From positions 1 through 6,246 of the forward strand of contig DEQA01000200.1 of the NCBI GenBank assembly GCA_002359075.1: 6,246 nt of DNA. Direction: 5' to 3'. This DNA comes from Planococcaceae bacterium UBA3378. Lineage in GTDB: Bacteria > Bacillota > Bacilli > Bacillales_A > Planococcaceae. Positions 1 through 4,516 of this stretch are shown in pieces (the first letter of the stretch is position 1; every line of letters starts with the position of its first letter). The notes beneath the pieces are model-generated. The model was not told where the DNA came from and ran no database searches. It worked only from the letters and a program-made list of their open reading frames with translations. The translations under genes were made by a program, and so were the position numbers.

Positions 1-992
1 AGCTCTTTTTCCACTGCTAAATACTGTGCTGCGAACGCTTCATTTACCTCTATTATCTCTACATCTTCCAGCCGTAAATTTGCTCGCTCCAAAGCCTGTT
101 TGATAGCAGGAACAGGGCCAATTCCCATCACTGTCGGGTCAACACCCGCTACTCCCCATGATACGATGCGGGCAATCGGCTTCAGCCCGTTTTCCTCAAC
201 GAAATGCTCGCTTGCCACAACAACGGAAGCAGCCCCGTCATTAATGCCTGAAGCATTGGCAGCCGTCACTGTCCCGTCCTTTTTAAATGCCGGACGGAGC
301 TTTGCAAGTGATGCCAATGTTCCACCTTCTTTGATATGTTCATCTGTATCGATGACAACATCACCTTTGCGTGTCGGAATCGGCACCGGCACAATTTCCT
401 CCGTAAACTTCCCGGCATTACGGGCTGCCGCTGCACGTGCATGGGATAACAGGGCAAATCCATCCTGCTCCGTCCGCGTAATATCGTATTGTTCCGCCAG
501 CTTTTCTGCTGTCATTCCCATACCACTGCCTGTGTACTGATCTGTTAATGTCGCCGACAGCATGTCAATGAATGTTACATCTCCCATTTTCGCACCGCCG
601 AACCGCTGTGTAAAATTCGAATAGGGTGACTGCGACATATTTTCTGCCCCGCCTGCCAATACAACATCGGCCTCTTTTAGTAAAATCTGCTGGGCAGCTG
701 TTATGACAGACTGCATTCCCGAGCCACAAAGCCGATTTTGTGTAAGGGCCGGAACTTCCTGCGGTACACCTGCATATAAACCGATATGCCTTGCTAAATA
801 AGCGGAATTCGGACCTGTTGTAATGACGCCCCCATATATAACATGGTCCACCTGCTCAGGCTTTACGCCTGAGCGTTTTAATGCTTCCACTGCTGTTGCC
901 TTTCCAAGCTGTACAGCGTCTACTCCTGCAAACGAACCGCCGAATGCTGTAAAGGCTGTTCTTGCTCCGTCTACTATATATACATTTGTCAT
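1..992 (-). CDS. Acetyl-CoA C-acyltransferase (thiolase), 3' end outside window
   Basis: Thiolase catalysing CoA-dependent cleavage of 3-ketoacyl-CoA, or the reverse condensation of two acetyl-CoA; cytoplasmic. My own translation from the ATG at 992-990 runs 330 codons with no stop and leaves the window at base 1. The start MTNVYIVDGARTAF is typical of the family. Visible motifs: the acyl-accepting Cys89 in NRLCGSGMQ, GGAENMS at 114-120, NASGINDGAA at 247-256, and NEAFAAQ at 317-323 with the oxyanion-hole Asn317. Met158 in GMGMTAE aligns with the Met typical of short-chain acetoacetyl-CoA thiolases. Family members are about 390 residues, so roughly 60 residues are missing, including the GHP His and the CxG Cys. 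An AAAGGGGA ribosome site lies 7 bases before the ATG. It starts 20 bases after the ligase stop, so it is very probably cotranscribed. The family is certain; degradative versus biosynthetic role and chain length are not. Confidence 0.95.
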   Translation of the reverse strand, partial: MTNVYIVDGARTAFTAFGGSFAGVDAVQLGKATAVEALKRSGVKPEQVDHVIYGGVITTGPNSAYLARHIGLYAGVPQEVPALTQNRLCGSGMQSVITAAQQILLKEADVVLAGGAENMSQSPYSNFTQRFGGAKMGDVTFIDMLSATLTDQYTGSGMGMTAEKLAEQYDITRTEQDGFALLSHARAAAARNAGKFTEEIVPVPIPTRKGDVVIDTDEHIKEGGTLASLAKLRPAFKKDGTVTAANASGINDGAASVVVASEHFVEENGLKPIARIVSWGVAGVDPTVMGIGPVPAIKQALERANLRLEDVEIIEVNEAFAAQYLAVEKE

Positions 993-1012
993 ATCAAATC
1001 CCCTTTGTTTAT

Positions 1013-2503
1013 TTAGACGTTTTGTGTTGGGCGCAATGTATGCTTCAGCACTTTCCCCGAAGCATTACGCGGCAGACTGCTGATCAATTCGATATCAGCA
1101 GGCACTTTATATTTCGCCAGCTGTGTTTTGGCATAAAGCAAAATATCTGCTTCTGCAAGTGTTGCTCCTTCCTTCAGGACCACAAATGCCTTGGCCACTT
1201 CCCCGTAAACTTCATGTGGTATACCGACTACTGCTGCCTCCAGAATTTCCGGCATTTGATAAAGGACTTCCTCAATTTCAATTGGATAAATATTTTCTCC
1301 ACCCCGGATGATCATATCCTTCTTGCGGTCTACGATATAAAGATAGCCCTCCTCATCAAAGCGCCCTAAATCCCCTGAATATAGCCATCCATTCTGGATA
1401 GCAGCAGACGTCTCTTCCGGATTGCGCAAGTAGCCTTTCATTACTTGCGGTCCGCGTACACAAATTTCTCCTACTTCCCCAACAGGCACTTTCTGTCCTT
1501 GTGCATCCACAAGCTTTACCTCTGTTTTGGCAAGCGGTTTTCCAACCGAACCGATCTTTGTAAGAGCTGCATCATCAAGCAGTGAGGTCGCTGCCGGTGT
1601 ATTTTCCGTTTGGCCGTATAAGTTTTGCACGGCTACCTTTGGAAATGCCTCCTTTAACCGTTTCACCAATTCATAGGGCATCGGTGCCGCCCCATAGCAG
1701 AACAGGCGGAGATGTTCAAAATCATAAGTCTTTAATTCCGGTTTATTCAGAAGGATCGTATACATAGCCGGCACACCAAAGAAAATCGTTGCCTCTGTTT
1801 CTACTAACTGGGCAAGTGTATGATCAGGCGAAAAGCTTTCTGCTATGATGACAGTCCCGCCGCGATACATTGTCGGCACGGCAAACACATGGCTGCCTGC
1901 ACAATGGAACAGCGGTGTACAAATATACATGTGGTCTTCATGTGTCATATTCATTGACTCTGACCATATTTCAGCCGCTTCATATATATTTCGATGCGAC
2001 AGCATCACACCTTTTGGCTTGCCTGTTGTTCCGGAAGTATACATGACGACTGCCGTATCATCAGCTTCTAATGAAGCAAAATCCTCGTCCCCAAAAGCAT
2101 CATCTTCTAAAATAGAACGGATATCCTGGAGGTTCAGCTCTTCTTTAAAATGGTAGTTTGTTGCTTCAAGCGCTTGGGCAATGGCATCATCATAAAAAAG
2201 TGCCTTCGCTTCCGAATGCATGAAAATATAATCTATCTCCGGCGGTGCAAGCTTCGTATTGACGGGCATAACGGTGCATCCTGCCAATTGCACCCCGTAA
2301 TAAACAACCATAAATAAATCTGAATTCAGCATAAACTGGGCGATAATATCCCCCTTTTGATAACCGCGGTTTTGCAGATAGCCTGCAATTTTCGTTGCCT
2401 GAGAGTAAAGTTCCCGGTACGACCACTCATTGCCCTCAAATATAATTGCTGTTTCTTCTGGTCTGTCGAGTGCATGCTGTGTTAAAACATTTGTCATAAA
2501 CAT
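1013..2503 (-). CDS. AMP-forming acyl-CoA ligase (fatty-acid--CoA ligase family)
   Basis: Activates a carboxylic acid to its acyl-CoA through an acyl-adenylate (ATP to AMP plus PPi); ANL superfamily, cytoplasmic, 496 residues. Motifs in order: the P-loop YTSGTTGKPKG at 155-165, FFGVPAMY around 241-248, YGAAPMP at 270-276, the adenine-binding YGQTE at 296-300, the ribose-binding SGDLG at 376-380, the hinge motif DRKKDMIIRGGENIYP at 392-407, and the C-terminal PRNASGK with catalytic Lys484. The protein looks complete and has no obvious membrane segment. The start at 2503 (MFMTNV) is preferred over the in-frame ATG two codons on, because GGAGG lies 7 bases before the first. It begins 66 bases after the acyl-CoA dehydrogenase stop and ends 20 bases before the thiolase, fitting an operon that feeds acids into beta-oxidation. 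It resembles medium/long-chain ligases (LcfB/FadD type), but the ANL fold is shared by short, branched and aromatic acid ligases, so the substrate is open. Confidence 0.95.
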   Translation of the reverse strand: MFMTNVLTQHALDRPEETAIIFEGNEWSYRELYSQATKIAGYLQNRGYQKGDIIAQFMLNSDLFMVVYYGVQLAGCTVMPVNTKLAPPEIDYIFMHSEAKALFYDDAIAQALEATNYHFKEELNLQDIRSILEDDAFGDEDFASLEADDTAVVMYTSGTTGKPKGVMLSHRNIYEAAEIWSESMNMTHEDHMYICTPLFHCAGSHVFAVPTMYRGGTVIIAESFSPDHTLAQLVETEATIFFGVPAMYTILLNKPELKTYDFEHLRLFCYGAAPMPYELVKRLKEAFPKVAVQNLYGQTENTPAATSLLDDAALTKIGSVGKPLAKTEVKLVDAQGQKVPVGEVGEICVRGPQVMKGYLRNPEETSAAIQNGWLYSGDLGRFDEEGYLYIVDRKKDMIIRGGENIYPIEIEEVLYQMPEILEAAVVGIPHEVYGEVAKAFVVLKEGATLAEADILLYAKTQLAKYKVPADIELISSLPRNASGKVLKHTLRPTQNV

Positions 2504-2569
2504 TTGAAGCCCTCCCCCTAATTTAAAGCCTTCAATTTTTCTTTCATGCTAACCATTTTAGAAACATAT

Positions 2570-3715
2570 CTATTTTAAAATCTGTTTGGCAATGATGCTT
2601 TTCATAATCTCCGTTGTACCCGCATAAATCGCCGCAACAGGAATGTCCCTGTAACGGCGGGCAATTTCATATTCCTCCATATAGCCATAGCCTCCGTGAA
2701 GCTGCAGACATTCACTTGCCACACGTTTGGCCATTTCACTGATCCACCATTTGGCCATCGATACTTCTTTTACGATTTCCTCCCCGGCAATATGTTTGGC
2801 GGCTAACGAATTTATATATGTACGGCCCATATCAATTTCCGTCGCCATTTCCGCCAGCTTGAACTGTGTATTTTGAAAATCCGCTATACGGCTGCCGAAT
2901 GCATGCCGCTCCTTGACATAATCGATTGTCAGCTTCAGCATTTCTTCCGCCTCAATCTGCACCTCAATCGCTACAATGAGGCGTTCCTGCTGCAATTTAT
3001 CCATCAAATAATAAAAACCTTTCCCTTCTTCGCCCAGAAGATTTCCGGCAGGCACCTTTGCATCCTCGAAAATCAGCTCTCCTGTATCTGCTGAGTGCAT
3101 GCCGATTTTATCAAGCTTTTTCCCCCGTTTAAAACCCGGTGTTCCGGCTTCCACAACAAGAAGGCTGATTCCTTTATAAGCAGGATTTGCCTGGGGATCT
3201 GTTTTACAGACAACTACTATATAATCAGCGTTGATTCCATTCGTAATAAAGGTTTTCTCGCCGTTTAAAATGTAGTAATCCCCCTCTTTTCTAGCTGTTG
3301 TCCTGATCCCTGCCAGGTCTGACCCTGCACCCGGCTCTGTCATGGCAACAGCTGAAATCAGGTCACCCGTCACACTCTTCGGCAGCCATCGTTGCTTTTG
3401 CTCCTCGGTCCCATATGCTTCTATATAGGGGGTGACAATATCCGAATGCAGGGCAATGCCGCTTGCTAATCCAGCACCGACACGTTCCAGCTCCTCTGTC
3501 AAAATCATAGAATAGCCAAAATCCAGTCCAAGGCCGCCGTATTCCTCACCGGTCATCGGACATAAAAATCCATTCTCCCCAAGCTTTTGCCAAAATGCAT
3601 GAGGAACATCCCGGTTTTTCTCCCACTCCTCAAAATAAGGATATGCTTCCTTATTAAGCATTTTTCGTAATGATGCACGAAACATTTCATGTTCTTCCGT
3701 AAACAGCCCCTCCAT
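2570..3715 (-). CDS. Acyl-CoA dehydrogenase, long-chain/isovaleryl (LCAD/IVD) type
   Basis: FAD-dependent oxidation of acyl-CoA to trans-2-enoyl-CoA, normally passing electrons to electron-transfer flavoprotein; cytoplasmic. Length is 381 residues, full size for the family. Visible: an N-terminal helical domain (1 to about 120), the flavin signature AMTEPGAGSDL at 124-134, a middle beta domain ending near 230, and a C-terminal helical domain with QLHGGYGYMEEYE at 338-350. The residue before the C-terminal GT is Ala365 (IYAGTTEI), not the catalytic Glu of medium/short-chain enzymes. Glu244 in LQQERLIVA sits where LCAD and isovaleryl-CoA dehydrogenase keep their catalytic base. The C-terminal half strongly resembles mammalian LCAD as I remember it. 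An AAAGGGG ribosome site lies 9 bases before the ATG. This is the first gene of the operon, just downstream of a predicted promoter. The substrate (long straight-chain versus branched) cannot be settled from sequence. Confidence 0.95.
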   Translation of the reverse strand: MEGLFTEEHEMFRASLRKMLNKEAYPYFEEWEKNRDVPHAFWQKLGENGFLCPMTGEEYGGLGLDFGYSMILTEELERVGAGLASGIALHSDIVTPYIEAYGTEEQKQRWLPKSVTGDLISAVAMTEPGAGSDLAGIRTTARKEGDYYILNGEKTFITNGINADYIVVVCKTDPQANPAYKGISLLVVEAGTPGFKRGKKLDKIGMHSADTGELIFEDAKVPAGNLLGEEGKGFYYLMDKLQQERLIVAIEVQIEAEEMLKLTIDYVKERHAFGSRIADFQNTQFKLAEMATEIDMGRTYINSLAAKHIAGEEIVKEVSMAKWWISEMAKRVASECLQLHGGYGYMEEYEIARRYRDIPVAAIYAGTTEIMKSIIAKQILK

Positions 3716-3759
3716 ATTTGACAGCCCCTTTAAAAATCAGAAAATTACAACTTATCGAT

Positions 3760-3789
3760 ATTTTAACAATGAATATGTATTCAAAGCAA
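3760..3789 (-). promoter_or_regulatory. Probable sigma-A promoter of the acyl-CoA operon
   Basis: Read on the minus strand, TTGCTT (-35, 3789-3784) is followed after 18 bases by TAAAAT (-10, 3765-3760), which matches TATAAT at 5 of 6 positions. Transcription would start near 3753, leaving about 38 bases of leader before the dehydrogenase ATG. The -35 box is weak (3 of 6), which would suit a regulated promoter. It is the best pair I can find in the 160-base divergent gap, but it is inferred by eye. Confidence 0.5.
3770..3783. promoter_or_regulatory. 14-base palindrome, candidate repressor operator
   Basis: TGAATATGTATTCA is a perfect inverted repeat: 6-base arms TGAATA/TATTCA around a central TG. 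It fills most of the spacer of the predicted operon promoter and abuts its -35 box, a classic position for a repressor. The TGAAT/ATTCA ends recall the half-sites of Bacillus FadR, a TetR-family repressor of beta-oxidation genes released by long-chain acyl-CoA. The two halves here are closer together than in the FadR consensus I remember, so the regulator is a guess. Confidence 0.45.
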
Positions 3790-3821
3790 TGAAAATTCCG
3801 CCTCTTCAGAAGAAAAAGAGA

Positions 3822-3850
3822 CTTTCCCTCTCTTATTTTTTCACTATAAT
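3822..3850 (+). promoter_or_regulatory. Probable promoter of the metallophosphoesterase gene
   Basis: A perfect TATAAT lies at 3845-3850. The -35 region 17 bases upstream (CTTTCC, 3822-3827) is poor, so the box may depend on an activator, or the true upstream element differs. Transcription would begin around 3857, giving a leader of roughly 19 bases with the ribosome site inside it. This placement excludes the in-frame ATG at 3789 as the start from this promoter. Confidence 0.5.
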
Positions 3851-3862
3851 GAAAGGAGAAAT

Positions 3863-3867
3863 GGAGG
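3863..3867 (+). promoter_or_regulatory. Ribosome binding site that fixes the start at 3876
   Basis: GGAGG is followed by 8 bases and then ATG at 3876-3878. The other in-frame ATGs are worse: the one at 3861 has AAAGGAG only 2 bases before it, and those at 3789 and 3849 have no good site. The protein read from 3876 begins MQYALLGDLHCH, putting the first metal-binding motif right at the N-terminus as usual for this family. Confidence 0.75.
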
Positions 3868-3875
3868 ATGACAAT

Positions 3876-4466
3876 ATGCAGTATGCGTTACTCGGGGATT
3901 TACACTGTCATTACGATCATACAAAATCCGTCCTGCTCCATATGGGAGCAATAGCACCGGATGCACAGATTACCGGCCTAGGAGATTTGTACGAATGCAA
4001 AATCGGCAAAAAGAAAGCAGCCTCTTTAACAAAGCCTGTCCCGCTCAAAGAGGCAGTGGATGTGCAAGAAAAGTTTCGTAAGCTGCTTACATTCCCTTCT
4101 ATTATCGGCAATCAGGAAGAACGGATTGCGCATGTGACCGGAGAGCGGAAGTTCCTTCAATATAAGGAAAAAATCCTTATTGAAAAAGCAACATTGCTTC
4201 ATGGCCATCAATTTCACTGGAATGAAAAGTTTGAACCAAGCTTTCCTGCCTATGACACTCCCCTATTATTTTTCGGACACAGTCACCGTGCAGCGATCTA
4301 CATAGAAAAAGTCCGGACAAAAATCGAGTACAATATGCCGATTTATATAGGAGATGGACAAAACTATGAGATCAATGTAGGGGCTGTCGTAGAATCGCGT
4401 GACTGGTGCCTGTATGATAGCGAGCAAATGACAGTTACTTTCTTTCAGGCGCCCCTTCATAAATAA
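3876..4466 (+). CDS. Calcineurin-like metallophosphoesterase, small stand-alone
   Basis: Predicted two-metal phosphoesterase of 196 residues, cytoplasmic, substrate unknown. The metal-binding motifs appear in order: GDLHCH with Asp8 and His10, LGDLYE with Asp37, IIGNQEE with Asn79, LHGHQFH with His109/His111, and FFGHSHR with His135/His137. The tail INVGAVVESRDWCLYD resembles the NxGSV...RD strand near the end of many compact members. The family's GNH(D/E) motif is GNQE here: the metal-binding Asn is kept, but the His that usually assists catalysis is Gln80. Other compact families also vary at this place (YfcE-type has GNCD), so the protein need not be inactive. It could act on a nucleotide, a phosphodiester or a phosphoprotein. 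The frame is open back to an ATG at 3789, but that region holds the promoter. It has its own promoter and terminator and is divergent from the acyl-CoA operon, so no functional link is implied. Confidence 0.88.
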   Translation: MQYALLGDLHCHYDHTKSVLLHMGAIAPDAQITGLGDLYECKIGKKKAASLTKPVPLKEAVDVQEKFRKLLTFPSIIGNQEERIAHVTGERKFLQYKEKILIEKATLLHGHQFHWNEKFEPSFPAYDTPLLFFGHSHRAAIYIEKVRTKIEYNMPIYIGDGQNYEINVGAVVESRDWCLYDSEQMTVTFFQAPLHK

Positions 4467-4479
4467 CTTTTCTAGTAAG

Positions 4480-4514
4480 AAAACCGACCCTGGAAATTTC
4501 CTAGGTCGGTTTTT
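4480..4514. terminator. Bidirectional rho-independent terminator
   Basis: The arms AAAACCGACC (4480-4489) and GGTCGGTTTT (4504-4513) pair perfectly over 10 bp. The 14-base interior can add a short GGA/TCC pairing. On the plus strand the stem runs into TTTTT; on the minus strand it runs into TTTTCTT. It lies in the 50-base gap between two converging genes, so one hairpin can stop both. Confidence 0.9.
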
Positions 4515-4516
4515 CG

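Noticed and set aside
100..540. Plus-strand open frame of 146 codons at the left end
   Set aside because: It is antisense to the well-conserved thiolase and shows no ribosome site or recognisable motif; low-complexity Ser/Ala/Pro composition is typical of a reverse-strand shadow.
962..1369. Plus-strand open frame of 135 codons across the thiolase/ligase junction
   Set aside because: Opposite to two certain genes, Cys/Phe-rich composition, no plausible ribosome site or family motif.
1845..2156. Plus-strand open frame antisense to the ligase
   Set aside because: Fully covered by the ligase with all its motifs on the other strand; no independent support.
2504..2569. Possible promoter or terminator in the gap between dehydrogenase and ligase
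   Set aside because: The 66 AT-rich bases hold a good ribosome site but no convincing hairpin or -35/-10 pair; an operon is the simpler reading.
3789..3875. N-terminal extension of the phosphoesterase from ATG 3789
   Set aside because: No ribosome site before it, it overlaps the predicted promoter, and the family motif begins at the ATG at 3876.
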